A stretch of 64,000 bases of DNA from Mycobacteroides abscessus ATCC 19977 (GCF_000069185.1 NC_010397.1:4340001-4404000); one strand, 5' to 3'. Counted from the stretch's first letter, positions 10,001-18,700 are shown. Notes: generated by a model from the letters alone, not told the origin. Numbers and translations are program-made.

Positions 10001-10468
10001 ATGAGCCAGACACCCAAACCGCCCGAGGACGAGAGCTACTTCTCGGAGATGATCGAGGAGAGCGAGAAGCCGGCTCCCTGGTATCGCACGGGGCCGGCCA
10101 TCGTGGGCACCATCGCCGCCATCATCGCCATCGTCGCGGTGCTCATGACCATCGTGCTGTCTACGGACAAGCGCGTCGTCCGCGACAACACCCCGCTGAC
10201 GTCGACGCCCTCGGTGTCAAGCACCGCCCCCACGGTCCAACTGACCAGCCCCTCGGAGTCTTCGACGGCCGTCCCGACCGCTACCGAAGCACCCTCGGAG
10301 CCGGCGGCACCCGTCCAGACCTCCGAGCCGACGTACTACGAGACACCGACCTCGACGATCTATCGCTACCCGATACCTGCCATTCCGTCTCCTCCACCCA
10401 TCCCACCGATCCCCGCGATACCCCAAATCCCGCAGATTCCGCAGATCCCGCAAATCCCCGGGCTTTAA
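10001..10468 (+). CDS. single-pass membrane protein with Pro/Thr-rich tail
   Basis: A 155-residue protein. It has an acidic, Pro-containing N-terminus (about 1-28), one membrane helix (about 32-54), a Ser/Thr/Pro-rich extracytoplasmic stretch, and a C-terminal run of Pro-Ile/Pro-Gln repeats (IPQIPQIPQIPQIPGL). It shares its plan (N-terminal PEPPED-like motif, PWY before the helix) with the next gene 24 bp downstream, so the two are probable duplicates. The function is unknown; the tail could span or bind the cell wall. Confidence 0.65.
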   Translation: MSQTPKPPEDESYFSEMIEESEKPAPWYRTGPAIVGTIAAIIAIVAVLMTIVLSTDKRVVRDNTPLTSTPSVSSTAPTVQLTSPSESSTAVPTATEAPSEPAAPVQTSEPTYYETPTSTIYRYPIPAIPSPPPIPPIPAIPQIPQIPQIPQIPGL

Positions 10469-10492
10469 GAAAGTTGGGTTACGCTCCGCACC

Positions 10493-11002
10493 ATGTCCTA
10501 CCCGGAGCCGCCAGAAGACCCGACAATGTTCAATCAGCAGTACCACGACCAGGAGCCCGACCAGCCCAATCCTTGGTACAAGCAGCCTGCGGTGCTCATC
10601 GCGCTGGCCGGAGCGGGCGTGGCCGTGGTCGCCGTGATCGCCGCTCTGATAATCACCCGCAGCGATGACAAACCCGCCCCGGCGGGCAACACCTCATCGG
10701 TTTCCTCGACAACGAGTTCAACGCCGGCGGATTCCGGCGGCGGAGGCCATGAGGGCCACGGCGGTCACAGTGGCGGCGGCAATACGACGGTCACCGAAAC
10801 CCAAACCGTCCCGGAGTCGCCCACCAGTCAGGACACCACCACGACTGAGCCGACGACAACCACCACAACGACAACCGAGCCGACGACAACCACGACTCAG
10901 CCGACCACCACGACAACCCAGCCGACCACGAGCACCCGCCCGTCGGTGGTCGTCCCGATTCCCGGCGGCGGCAACATCCAGGTACCCGTTGGGGGTCAGT
11001 GA
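10493..11002 (+). CDS. single-pass membrane protein with Thr-rich tail
   Basis: The 169-residue relative of the preceding gene has a cytosolic N-terminus containing PEPPEDPTMF and NPWYKQP, then one membrane helix (about 34-55). A Gly/His patch (GGGGHEGHGGHSGGG) may bind metal. A run of TTTTEPTTT and TTTQPTT repeats precedes a short hydrophobic end. Such Thr/Pro tails are common in mycobacterial envelope proteins and may be O-mannosylated. No enzymatic domain is visible. The 3' end overlaps the convergent gene at 10996 by 7 bp. Confidence 0.65.
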   Translation: MSYPEPPEDPTMFNQQYHDQEPDQPNPWYKQPAVLIALAGAGVAVVAVIAALIITRSDDKPAPAGNTSSVSSTTSSTPADSGGGGHEGHGGHSGGGNTTVTETQTVPESPTSQDTTTTEPTTTTTTTTEPTTTTTQPTTTTTQPTTSTRPSVVVPIPGGGNIQVPVGGQ

Positions 11003-11382
11003 GCCATTCGCATCCCAGGCGGCCCAGACAGACCGTGGTGAGTCTGCGCTGGGCTGCTGCTGGGGGTGTTTTCCTTCCAGAGGTGACCTGCCGCGCATAA
11101 CGCGATCACGAAGGACAGCACTCCGATCGGGATGGCCCACATACGGCGGGTATCGAGCTTGGCGGCACACTGGTCGTGATAGTTCGTCGACTGGTTCTGT
11201 GCGGAACTGATCTTGTCCAGCTCGGCGGTCCGGGACAGTCGTGGGCCCACGGGCATACCGCACGTCACGGTCTGCGCCGTCTCGCCAGTGCCCACCTGAA
11301 TCGAGACCGGGGTAAGCAGAACGGCCATCGCGATGATTGTCGCGATTCCACATACGCCTGAAAGGACTCCGCGTCCGTGCAT
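10996..11382 (-). CDS. hypothetical two-helix membrane protein
   Basis: The 128-residue protein has a hydrophobic segment near the N-terminus (about 5-28) and another at about 83-105. The loop between them carries two or three Cys residues (TVTCGMP, DQCAAKL) that could form an extracytoplasmic disulphide. The C-terminus is short and polar. The family is not recognised. The start at ATG 11382 fits the hydrophobic helix that follows. Confidence 0.6.
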   Translation of the reverse strand: MHGRGVLSGVCGIATIIAMAVLLTPVSIQVGTGETAQTVTCGMPVGPRLSRTAELDKISSAQNQSTNYHDQCAAKLDTRRMWAIPIGVLSFVIALCAAGHLWKENTPSSSPAQTHHGLSGPPGMRMAH

Positions 11383-11459
11383 ACCTGGGACGCTACGCCG
11401 TCAAGGGCACGCAATGGTGGTGATTCGGCATCTGCGCCGGCACAAATCGAACGCAGATT

Positions 11460-12119
11460 TCAGCAGGCGGTGCTCTTGGCGGTTCGGCAAATTGGCGCTG
11501 CCAGATCCCGCAGGACCTGATGGTCGTCCGCCTCCACCCACGACGCCCCGGCCGCGCCGGTGATGGCGTTTGTCACGGTCAGTTCGGCCACCGTCCCGGT
11601 ACCCGGCGGCTGCACCACATACAGGTGGTACTGAGGTTGCTTACCACCCTGCGCCGGCAGTGTCACGGTAGCCGCATGTCCGTTGGTTAGCTCGGTGACG
11701 CTGACCTGAGCGCCAATGGCATTGAAACAGTGGTCCAATCGCCCACGCAACGACCGGTACACCGTCGACGCGTACTGATCGGTCACAGCGGCCTCCCCGG
11801 GCCAATGCGCGACCACTTCGACCGCCGTCCATCCGGATTCGTCGGAACTGACCGTCGCGGAAGCCGATTCGGGTGATTGCGGCAGGCTCTCACCCAACGA
11901 GAAGCAGAGATTGGCCGACCAGAATGCCGGGCGATCAACGGGAGCCGCACCGCGCGACAATGGAGCCCAGTGCGAGGCGCGGTCCAAGGGGATGTCTCGG
12001 GGGTTGATCCAGACCGAGTCGGGCAACGACTTCGGTTCGGCCGCAGCCGGAACCGCGGCGCCCAGACCGGCGATCACCACCAACGCTGAAATCGTCCGCA
12101 GCCACCCGCGCATCGTCAC
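11460..12119 (-). CDS. exported protein, paralogue of the next upstream gene
   Basis: The secreted protein of about 219 residues has a signal peptide (MRGWLRTISALVV to PAAAEP). The mature part contains SVWINPRDIPLDRASHW and a C-terminal ICRTAKSTAC. It aligns in plan with the 12133-12789 product (VWISPAEIPMNSDYHW, then LCKGSC), so the two are tandem duplicates. I chose the GTG at 12119 because GAGGGA lies 6 bases ahead; ATG 12113 is the alternative, and the longer upstream extension is non-coding. The function is unknown; it resembles sensor-like exported proteins of mycobacteria. It is 13 bp after its paralogue, so one operon. Confidence 0.68.
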   Translation of the reverse strand: MTMRGWLRTISALVVIAGLGAAVPAAAEPKSLPDSVWINPRDIPLDRASHWAPLSRGAAPVDRPAFWSANLCFSLGESLPQSPESASATVSSDESGWTAVEVVAHWPGEAAVTDQYASTVYRSLRGRLDHCFNAIGAQVSVTELTNGHAATVTLPAQGGKQPQYHLYVVQPPGTGTVAELTVTNAITGAAGASWVEADDHQVLRDLAAPICRTAKSTAC

Positions 12120-12132
12120 AGGAAATCCCTCG

Positions 12133-12789
12133 CTAGCAGGAACCCTTGCACAACGGCTGGGCCAGGGCGCGCAGCACCGTTGCGTCGTCGACCGGCTTCC
12201 ACGGCGACGGCTCACGACCGGTGCGAGGCACGGTGACCGCCAACTCCGAGACGGTGCCCGACTCCGGGGGAACCACGTTGTAGATGTGCACCTCACTGGT
12301 GGGGTTGTCACGTTCCTTGCCGACCAATAGCGTCGCCGCGAAGCCGTACCAGGAGGGTGCGGGACGCAGGTCGACGCTGATCACGTCCCCGACTCCCGGG
12401 CAGTAGTTGAGCTGAGAACGGATGCCGCTTTGGAATGCCGAGGCCCCTTCGGTGTTTCCTTCGGGCCACTGTCCCGCGGCCTGCACCACGGACGCCGCGA
12501 TGCCCGAGGCGGCTTGGGTGGCGATCGCCGAGGCAGGTGGCAGCACATCCGCCGAGGGGCTGCCACAGAGCCTCATGCTGAGGAAGGCCGCCCTTCCGGT
12601 CGCGGTGGGGCTCACCGCTGACCAGTGGTAATCGCTGTTCATCGGAATCTCGGCGGGGCTGATCCATACGCCAGCCGGGACGGGCTTGGACGCTGGACCC
12701 GCCGGGCTGGGGGTGGGCTCGGCCGCGGCCGTCGCCGTGCTGAATCCAGCCACAAGGGCAAGGGTCGCGACGAACAGGCGCATCATCAT
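12133..12789 (-). CDS. exported protein, tandem paralogue
   Basis: The 218-residue exported protein has a signal peptide (residues 1 to about 23, ending TAAAEP) and a Pro-rich linker. The mature domain starts at GVWISPAEIPMNSDYHW and ends in a Cys-containing tail (QPLCKGSC). Several paired cysteines (LRLCGSP, LNYCPGVG) suggest disulphides. It is paralogous to the downstream gene. Three successive ATG codons at 12789-12781 leave the exact start open. It ends 5 bp before iniC on the same strand, so it may be transcribed after the ini operon. No function is recognised. Confidence 0.7.
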   Translation of the reverse strand: MMMRLFVATLALVAGFSTATAAAEPTPSPAGPASKPVPAGVWISPAEIPMNSDYHWSAVSPTATGRAAFLSMRLCGSPSADVLPPASAIATQAASGIAASVVQAAGQWPEGNTEGASAFQSGIRSQLNYCPGVGDVISVDLRPAPSWYGFAATLLVGKERDNPTSEVHIYNVVPPESGTVSELAVTVPRTGREPSPWKPVDDATVLRALAQPLCKGSC

Positions 12790-12793
12790 GTGC

Positions 12794-14287
12794 TCAGTAT
12801 GCCGGGCGGTCGTGCGCGGACAATTGGGTGAGTATGCCTTCCGCGCTACGGACCGCCGCTAGACACAGCCGACTGGTGAACGGATCGTTGAGCGGGTGTT
12901 CGGCCCGCGCCCGCCAGCGTCCCACCGCATCGAGGGCCGCACGCCGCGGATCGGAGCGCGTCTCGTCCAGGCCTAAACGCGCGGCGGCGTCGGTGCCGAA
13001 GGAACCCAGCAGCCTGCGGATGAGCATCGTCTCGTGTTCGGTGAGCGTGGTGCTGCGCGAGGACAGTTCCGCCAGCAGCCGCAGTTCGTCGAATGCGTGC
13101 GTATCGGCGAGCAGCGGGTCGATATCGTCGATGACTCGGCGCCCGCCGTGTACCGGATAGGTCGTCAGTACCCGCCGGGCCGACAGCAGAGCGGTATGCG
13201 ATTTGAGGATGCCCGCGCGTTGTCCGAATTGGTTGGCGATGATGTTGTGCAGTTCCACCAGCCCGCTGCGCTCCAGCAGCTCCTCGGCCAGCCCGGTGGC
13301 ATCGGTGACACCGACCCTCATGACGGCCACTGAGATGCGGATGCCAAACATCCCGAATCGGTGCAGCAGCGCGGCCCGGGTCTGTGCGTCGACAGGCAGT
13401 GAATCATCTTCACGCACAAACCGGTCCACCGATAGCAGCGCCTTGGCCAGCACCTGCGGGTCCAATTCGGCAAGTCTCTGCAGCGCGACAAATTCCGCCT
13501 GCCGCAAGGTACGCGCGGTCAGCGCCAGCAGGCCGGCGACGGGGACGACGGCTTGGCAGATGCCCGTGCGCTCCATCTCGCCGGCGAACCTGGCCGCCAC
13601 CTCGCGTGCGGACAACATCGCGTCAAGCCTGCCGACGCCGATCTCATCGGCACGCGACACCACACCGACCACTCCGACAGCTCCCCCGCGCTCCCCACCG
13701 ACTAGCTTGCCGATCTGGGTGAGCAGCCCGATATCGGCGGCGTTGAGGCTGCGCAACAGAAATATCACCGCATCAACCCGGGGCACACCATCTTCCGGCA
13801 CCAACAGCGCCAAGCTGCGTTCGGAGACGTCGGTGGACAACGACGAGGTCCCTGGGGTGTCGATGAGTGTGATCTCATTCAATTCCGGTGCGGGCCAATT
13901 GACGTCGAGGTCGGCTACCGATGCCGGGTCCAGCCGGTCGAGCTCGAAGGAAAGCCCTCCCTCGCGACGGATGGGGATGTCCTGGCGCACACCGCTGAAC
14001 AGATTGGCCGTGACCCGTGGGGCGGCGCCGTGCCGGAACCACGCCACGATCCGGGTGGCTTCGGTGGCATCCGTAGGCGCGATGTCCTCTCCGACAAGCG
14101 CATTGACCAAAGTGGATTTGCCTGCGTTAAGAGTGCCGGCGATAGCCACCCGGATAGGCTCGTCGAGCCTGGCGGCGATACGCCGCAATTCGTCGTGCGG
14201 CTCCGCGACGCGCAGATACCGCGAATCGTTCTGATAGGCGCGCATGGCGTCACTGATGATGACGCGGGCCTGTACGACGCTGCTCAT
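12794..14287 (-). CDS. iniC: dynamin-like GTPase IniC
   Basis: A 497-residue GTPase with a Walker A (GTLNAGKST, about 51-59), a switch region at VGEDIAPTDATEATR, a DTPG motif (LIDTPGTSS) and a SRADE base-specificity motif. A long helical C-terminal half follows. This is the IniC member of the isoniazid-inducible iniBAC operon, a partner of the dynamin-like IniA in membrane remodelling and cell-wall stress tolerance. It overlaps the iniA stop by 4 bp (ATGA), so the two are coupled. Its length is close to M. tuberculosis IniC (493). Confidence 0.92.
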   Translation of the reverse strand: MSSVVQARVIISDAMRAYQNDSRYLRVAEPHDELRRIAARLDEPIRVAIAGTLNAGKSTLVNALVGEDIAPTDATEATRIVAWFRHGAAPRVTANLFSGVRQDIPIRREGGLSFELDRLDPASVADLDVNWPAPELNEITLIDTPGTSSLSTDVSERSLALLVPEDGVPRVDAVIFLLRSLNAADIGLLTQIGKLVGGERGGAVGVVGVVSRADEIGVGRLDAMLSAREVAARFAGEMERTGICQAVVPVAGLLALTARTLRQAEFVALQRLAELDPQVLAKALLSVDRFVREDDSLPVDAQTRAALLHRFGMFGIRISVAVMRVGVTDATGLAEELLERSGLVELHNIIANQFGQRAGILKSHTALLSARRVLTTYPVHGGRRVIDDIDPLLADTHAFDELRLLAELSSRSTTLTEHETMLIRRLLGSFGTDAAARLGLDETRSDPRRAALDAVGRWRARAEHPLNDPFTSRLCLAAVRSAEGILTQLSAHDRPAY

Positions 14288-16167
14288 ACGTCCCTTGTCG
14301 CTCTTCGCCCAACCTGCTCATCGGCGGGCTGCAGCCCTTCAACGTGGCTATTTACCTGGCGAAGGATGTGCAACTGACGCTCTACCTCATTGGTGCGCGC
14401 ATCCCGGTCCTCAGCTTCCAGCCGCGCCGACGCGATCGCAGCCTGCAACGACTCGTTGAGCGATCGGGTGGTCTGGTTGGCGATCTCGCGGAAATGATCG
14501 CGCAGTTGCCGCTGCACCAGCCGGAGCCGGTCACGTGATTCCTTGAGCACCACGAAGGACACGTCATCAAGGAACCTGCGCACGTTGGTCTTGGCCTCGC
14601 CCCGGATGCGCAGCATCCGATTCTCCATGTCCTCGTTGTAGGTCTTCTTGCCCAGCATCGCGCCTGCGCCCAGCGAGATCAGATTGAACATGCCGAGCCC
14701 GGCGACGGAGGTCAGCATGCCGAACATGATGACGCCACCATACGATCCACGCAGCCCGGTGATTGCCTTGTGCCCCAACTTGATCTGTTTGGCTTCCAAC
14801 TTCGACAGCGACTTCAGATCGCTCAGGTCGGCGCCCATCTCACTGGCCCGCAGGCGCGGCATCTTGATCGATTCCAAGCCGTCGATCGCGAAGGTCTCAG
14901 CCACCTGCGCGGCCAGGTGCATCGCCCGTTGGTGTGCCCACACGAAGTTGTTTCCCACCGAGTTGGCCACGGCCTGCTCAAGTTTGGCTCCAACCTCGGC
15001 CCAGTTCTTGGTGGGGTCGGTACGATCGATGACCTCTTCGGTGCGCTGCAGGATGCGCCGGAATCGCGATTGCAGATCATGCTCCACATCGGTGGAGACG
15101 TCGGTGATGCCGTCGCCAAGGACCTGCTGCCATAGCGCGGTATGGGCGAGCGCTTCCTCGGCTTCACGCTTGCGCCGCTCTAGATCCGAGGTCAGCTCGT
15201 CACGGCTCTGCGGATCCTGCAAGGCACTGAGCTCGGCTTCCAGGGTGAGCGTGAGGTGCTCTGACGCAGAACCAATCTCGGCGATCGCTTGCTGTCGTGT
15301 ACTGGCCTGCTGGTCGGCGATGGCATTGCTCAGAAAGGTCACCAGCGCGGGGAAATTCGATTCGGTGTTGAGTTCCTTGTCATTGAGCTGCAACGCATGC
15401 GAACGCAAAGCCGACGAGACCGCGATAGCGGGGACAGCAATTTTGGCGCGCTGCAGGTGAGCGGAGTTGGCCGCAACCACCGCACGCCAATGCGGATATA
15501 GATCGGTTTTGGTGTTGACGATCGCCGCGACGGGACATAGGTCTAGCGCCTGCTGGATGAATACCAGTTCTGGCTCAGTGAATTCGGAGCTGAGATCGCT
15601 GACCATAAGCATGACGTCAGCATCGGGAAGCAAGCCCAGCGTGCTGGACAAGTGTGGTTGCCCGAAACCGCCAACCCCAGGCGTATCCACTAGACACAGA
15701 CCGCTTTTGAGTATGGGGCTGGCCACTTTGACCTCCACCCTAAGGACCTCGCGCCCCTGCGCCTGTGGTGCCCGTTTGAGATCCTTGCCGATATCGGCCA
15801 CGGGAATCGGGATGATCTCGGGCTCACCGGCAAGCCCGCCACCGTCGTACTGTTCGGCCGGCGCCACCACCAGAGCCGCCGACGGCTGCTCACCGTAGCC
15901 GATAACGGTTGTCACCGAGGTGGTTTCGTCATCGCCCACCCGAGCGACCGGCATGTTTAGTAGCGAGTTCACCAGTTGACTCTTGCCTTGCTTGAGCTGA
16001 CCGGCCACCACCACACGGAGCGGGCGGTCTACGAGAAGCTGGTCCGCTCGGTCCAAGCGGTCGATCAGATCGCCGCGGTCGTTTTCGCCCGCGATCTTGC
16101 GCACATGCCCAAGCAGCTCGTTGATGAGCGCAAGCTGCTGCTGACCATCCTGTGCGGTGTCAGACAA
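14284..16167 (-). CDS. iniA: dynamin-like GTPase IniA
   Basis: The 627-residue protein has a GTPase domain (GQLKQGKSQ at about 57-65, DTPGVGGFGQPHLS, NTKTDLYPHW), an extended helical bundle and a hydrophobic paddle (GVIMFGMLTSVAGLGMFNLISLGAG cut here to its core MFGMLTSVAGLGMF) for membrane insertion. It closely follows my recollection of M. tuberculosis IniA, known to tubulate and fuse membranes and needed for isoniazid and ethambutol tolerance. The apparent start is TTG at 16167, which is unusual; no better in-frame ATG or GTG precedes the P-loop. A strong hairpin separates it from iniB, so its level may be set by read-through. Confidence 0.93.
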   Translation of the reverse strand: MSDTAQDGQQQLALINELLGHVRKIAGENDRGDLIDRLDRADQLLVDRPLRVVVAGQLKQGKSQLVNSLLNMPVARVGDDETTSVTTVIGYGEQPSAALVVAPAEQYDGGGLAGEPEIIPIPVADIGKDLKRAPQAQGREVLRVEVKVASPILKSGLCLVDTPGVGGFGQPHLSSTLGLLPDADVMLMVSDLSSEFTEPELVFIQQALDLCPVAAIVNTKTDLYPHWRAVVAANSAHLQRAKIAVPAIAVSSALRSHALQLNDKELNTESNFPALVTFLSNAIADQQASTRQQAIAEIGSASEHLTLTLEAELSALQDPQSRDELTSDLERRKREAEEALAHTALWQQVLGDGITDVSTDVEHDLQSRFRRILQRTEEVIDRTDPTKNWAEVGAKLEQAVANSVGNNFVWAHQRAMHLAAQVAETFAIDGLESIKMPRLRASEMGADLSDLKSLSKLEAKQIKLGHKAITGLRGSYGGVIMFGMLTSVAGLGMFNLISLGAGAMLGKKTYNEDMENRMLRIRGEAKTNVRRFLDDVSFVVLKESRDRLRLVQRQLRDHFREIANQTTRSLNESLQAAIASARLEAEDRDARTNEVERQLHILRQVNSHVEGLQPADEQVGRRATRDV

Positions 16168-16248
16168 GGTCCCATAACCCTTCTCGCTCGACGTTCCTCA
16201 TACTGTGCCATTTCCGTTGACCAGCACGGTCGGGTTAGCGGCCCATGC

Positions 16249-16283
16249 GGATGCCCCGCACCGTTTTCTGGTGCGGGGCATCC
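16249..16283 (-). terminator. perfect 14-bp hairpin between iniB and iniA
   Basis: GGATGCCCCGCACC and GGTGCGGGGCATCC flank a 7-nt loop. The hairpin starts 10 bp after the iniB stop and lies 80 bp before iniA. It has no U-tract, as with many mycobacterial terminators. Because iniB, iniA and iniC form one operon, it probably acts as a partial terminator or 3'-end stabiliser. Confidence 0.6.
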
Positions 16284-16292
16284 ATCCAGGTG

Positions 16293-18356
16293 TTAGTGGT
16301 GCTCGGCACCCGGCAGAGTGGTGTGAGCGGTCTCCGATGCGTGGCCCTGGGCATGTCCCTGAGCTTCGAAGCCGGTACCGGCCGCACCATGCGAGCCCAT
16401 CGAAGAACCAAACGACTCGTTCATCGATGAGCTGTGCGAGGCATTGATCGAGCTGTTCATCGACTCGTTGATGGCACTGGTGTGGGCGCCACCGCCGACA
16501 GCCGTGCTGCCGCCAACAGAACCCGAACCACCCAGGGCATCGTTGATGGCACTGGTGTGAGCACCACCGCCGACAGCCGTGCTCCCGCCAACAGAACCCG
16601 AACCACCCAACGACTCACTAATGCCACCACCAACATGAGAACCAACACCCACACCGGTATTCACACCCCCACCAACACCGGTATGAGCACCACCGCCGAC
16701 AGCCGTACTGCCGCCAACAGAACCCGAACCACCCAACGACTCACTAATGCCACCACCAACATGAGAACCAACACCCACACCAGTGCTCACACCCCCACCA
16801 ACACCGGTATGAGCACCACCGCCGACAGCCGTGCTCCCACCAACAGAACCCGAACCACCCAACGACTCACTAATGCCACCACCAACATGAGAACCAACAC
16901 CCACACCAGTGCTCACACCCCCACCAACACCGGTATGAGCACCACCGCCGACAGCCGTGCTCCCGCCAACAGAACCCGAACCACCCAACGACTCATTGAT
17001 GGCGCCGCCAACATGAGAACTACCACCAATGGCACCACTGACACCGGTGTTCAGCACTCCACCAACCGCAGCATTACCTGCCACCGCAGCATTACCTGCC
17101 ACCGCAGCATTACCTGCCACCGCAGCATTGCCCGCCAACCCAGCGTTACCCGCCAAACCAGCGTTACCGGCCAACCCAGCATTGCCCGCCAACCCAGCGT
17201 TACCCGCCAACCCAGCATTGCCCGCCAACCCAGCATTGCCCGCCAACCCAGCGTTACCCGCCAACCCAGCATTGCCCGCCAACCCAGCATTGCCCGCCAA
17301 CCCAGCGTTACCCGCCAACCCAGCGTTACCCGCCAAACCAGCGTTACCCGCCAAACCAGCATTGCCCGCCAACCCAGCATTGCCCGCCAACCCAGCGTTA
17401 CCCGCCAACCCAGCATTGCCCGCCAAACCAGCGTTACCCGCCAAACCAGCGTTACCCGCCAAACCAGCGTTACCCGCCAAACCAGCATTGCCCGCCAAAC
17501 CAGCGTTACCGCCCACCGCGGCCGAGCCGCCCGCGCTCGTCGAAGTACCGATATTCGCCTGGTTGTGTGAGCCAATCTCGGTGTTGGTGGTGTTCCCCGA
17601 GCCGATATTCGTCGAGCGGTCGGTGTTGAACGAATCGTTGATGTTGGTCGTGTTGCGCTGCGAGTGATCGTCGACAACGGTCACGCTCTTGTCGATGTCG
17701 GCCGAGCCATGGCCGCTGACGTTGGTGTAATCGCCACCAACACGAGTCTGACTCTGGTCCACACCGACATTGCTGCCGTGGTCAGCATTAATGATGTTGC
17801 TATCGCGCACATCGCCGTTGACGGCGGTCGAACCCTGGCCGGAAGCGATGGGACCGGAGTTGCTGCCGCCCACGGCCACGGCACCGTCGCCGATGGCGGT
17901 GGTATCACGATTACCGAACTGCAGATCACCGAAGCTCAGGTCCAGCAGCGGACCGCGGTTGAAGCTGTCAACGTTCCCACTGGGGCTCATCACCTGGTTG
18001 CCACTCGCGATCGGGTTGTGGCTCGCAAAGTCGGTGTCGTTGTGGCTCAGGAAGTCATTGTCCCGGGGGCTCAGCAACGACGGCGACAGGATGCTCGGTC
18101 CATCGGGTTGTGCGGCGTAGTAATTCTGCAGGTTGCCCGACAGATCGTGGATCGGGTTACCCGTGTTCACCCACTGCGACTGGTAGCCGTAGTTGGAAGC
18201 GACCGACTCGGCGACGACCGGCATCACCGCGCCGACCTGTGCGGCACTGACTGCCGACAGTCCAGCGTTGGCCAGCGCCGCCTCTGGGTCGGCAACGTAA
18301 CTTGCGGCCTCAACGGGGTCGCGGAACAGGTTGAGGATGAAGTCGATGATGGACAT
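16293..18356 (-). CDS. iniB: isoniazid-inducible Gly/Ala-rich protein IniB
   Basis: The 687-residue protein has three parts. First is an N-terminal helical domain (about 1-60, IIDFILNLFRDPVEAASYV), shared with the 22045-22662 product. Then comes an Asn/Asp/Ser/Gly-rich segment (about 60-280). Last is a long repetitive region: 21 GLAGNA hexapeptides (about 283-409) followed by 42-residue Gly/Ser/Val repeats. M. tuberculosis IniB is also Gly/Ala-rich but shorter (479 residues). It is the first gene of iniBAC. GAAGGAGA precedes the ATG. Upstream DNA carries a motif shared with the other IniB-like promoter. Repeat length is likely to vary between strains. Confidence 0.9.
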   Translation of the reverse strand: MSIIDFILNLFRDPVEAASYVADPEAALANAGLSAVSAAQVGAVMPVVAESVASNYGYQSQWVNTGNPIHDLSGNLQNYYAAQPDGPSILSPSLLSPRDNDFLSHNDTDFASHNPIASGNQVMSPSGNVDSFNRGPLLDLSFGDLQFGNRDTTAIGDGAVAVGGSNSGPIASGQGSTAVNGDVRDSNIINADHGSNVGVDQSQTRVGGDYTNVSGHGSADIDKSVTVVDDHSQRNTTNINDSFNTDRSTNIGSGNTTNTEIGSHNQANIGTSTSAGGSAAVGGNAGLAGNAGLAGNAGLAGNAGLAGNAGLAGNAGLAGNAGLAGNAGLAGNAGLAGNAGLAGNAGLAGNAGLAGNAGLAGNAGLAGNAGLAGNAGLAGNAGLAGNAGLAGNAGLAGNAGLAGNAGLAGNAAVAGNAAVAGNAAVAGNAAVGGVLNTGVSGAIGGSSHVGGAINESLGGSGSVGGSTAVGGGAHTGVGGGVSTGVGVGSHVGGGISESLGGSGSVGGSTAVGGGAHTGVGGGVSTGVGVGSHVGGGISESLGGSGSVGGSTAVGGGAHTGVGGGVNTGVGVGSHVGGGISESLGGSGSVGGSTAVGGGAHTSAINDALGGSGSVGGSTAVGGGAHTSAINESMNSSINASHSSSMNESFGSSMGSHGAAGTGFEAQGHAQGHASETAHTTLPGAEHH
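16486..17010 (-). repeat. 126-bp tandem repeat inside iniB
   Basis: The segment encoding SHVGGGISESLGGSGSVGG and its flanks recurs at 126-bp spacing (equivalent points at 16611, 16737, 16863 and a diverged 16989), i.e. a 42-residue unit. A shortened copy lies at the 3' side (about 16489-16560). Units are nearly identical at the nucleotide level, suggesting recent expansion or gene conversion. Confidence 0.85.
17131..17508 (-). repeat. 18-bp minisatellite, 21 units, encoding GLAGNA
   Basis: The plus-strand unit is CCCGCCAAMCCAGCRTTR. It repeats in frame for exactly 378 bp, i.e. 21 copies, with only third-position changes. It is flanked by four related AVAGNA units (about 17059-17130). Translation on the minus strand gives a collagen-like or helical Gly/Ala/Asn tract. 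It is a coding VNTR in iniB. Confidence 0.9.
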
Positions 18357-18466
18357 TGGGGTCTCCTTCAGTAATTCGGAGTCAACCGGGTTTGTTCGGT
18401 CGAACTGAATACAAACCTACGAACCTGCAAGGGCACTGAAAACGGGAAAACTTCCCCCTCTCCACG

Positions 18467-18525
18467 GACCCCCCACGGGGGTCTGCCGCCCACCCAATTA
18501 GGGGATTAGGGGATGCCTAGGGGCA
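18467..18525. promoter_or_regulatory. candidate IniR-type element upstream of iniB
   Basis: The element is a perfect palindrome, GACCCCC-CAC-GGGGGTC (18467-18483), followed by two overlapping ATTAGGGGAT copies (18497-18506 and 18505-18514) and a related CTAGGGGCA (from 18518). The same elements, in the same order, occur upstream of the second IniB-like gene at 22707-22750. Shared control is inferred; IniR, encoded nearby, is the obvious candidate. Confidence 0.45.
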
Positions 18526-18618
18526 GGGCGCGACGGCCGCCGGTCGCCGCGGTATCGCCATTTCTCCACCACCGAAATAGGGCAGGGTCCATCACCCCGA
18601 ACAGGCAAGGCGGTTTAC

Positions 18619-18683
18619 CTACTATCCAACTTAGTAATTACCTACTATCTTCCTTAGTAGACACTTACTAAGTTGGGTAGTAG
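18619..18683. promoter_or_regulatory. triple operator array, probable BlaI-family binding sites
   Basis: Three 19-bp dyads lie at 18619-18637 (CTACTA-N7-TAGTAA), 18642-18660 (CTACTA-N7-TAGTAG, perfect) and 18665-18683 (TTACTA-N7-TAGTAG). They sit at an exact 23-bp period immediately before the first gene of an operon that encodes its own BlaI-type repressor. AT-rich TACTA-type dyads fit BlaI/MecI-family operators. The array is seen directly; the regulator is inferred. Confidence 0.7.
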
Positions 18684-18700
18684 ATCGAAAGAGGGAAACT

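Larger units (their letters stand above)
18357..18700. promoter_or_regulatory. divergent intergenic region iniB / DsbA operon
   Basis: The 344 bp hold both promoters. The iniB side has GAAGGAGA before the ATG and a C-tract palindrome plus TTAGGGGAT repeats about 110-170 bp upstream. The operon side has three regularly spaced TACTA-N7-TAGTA dyads and GAGGGA before the GTG at 18701. No gene is visible. Confidence 0.6.

Noticed and set aside
17131..17508. Regular short repeats resembling a CRISPR array
   Set aside because: The 18-bp units are contiguous without spacers, stay in frame with iniB and differ only at third positions, so they are a coding minisatellite.
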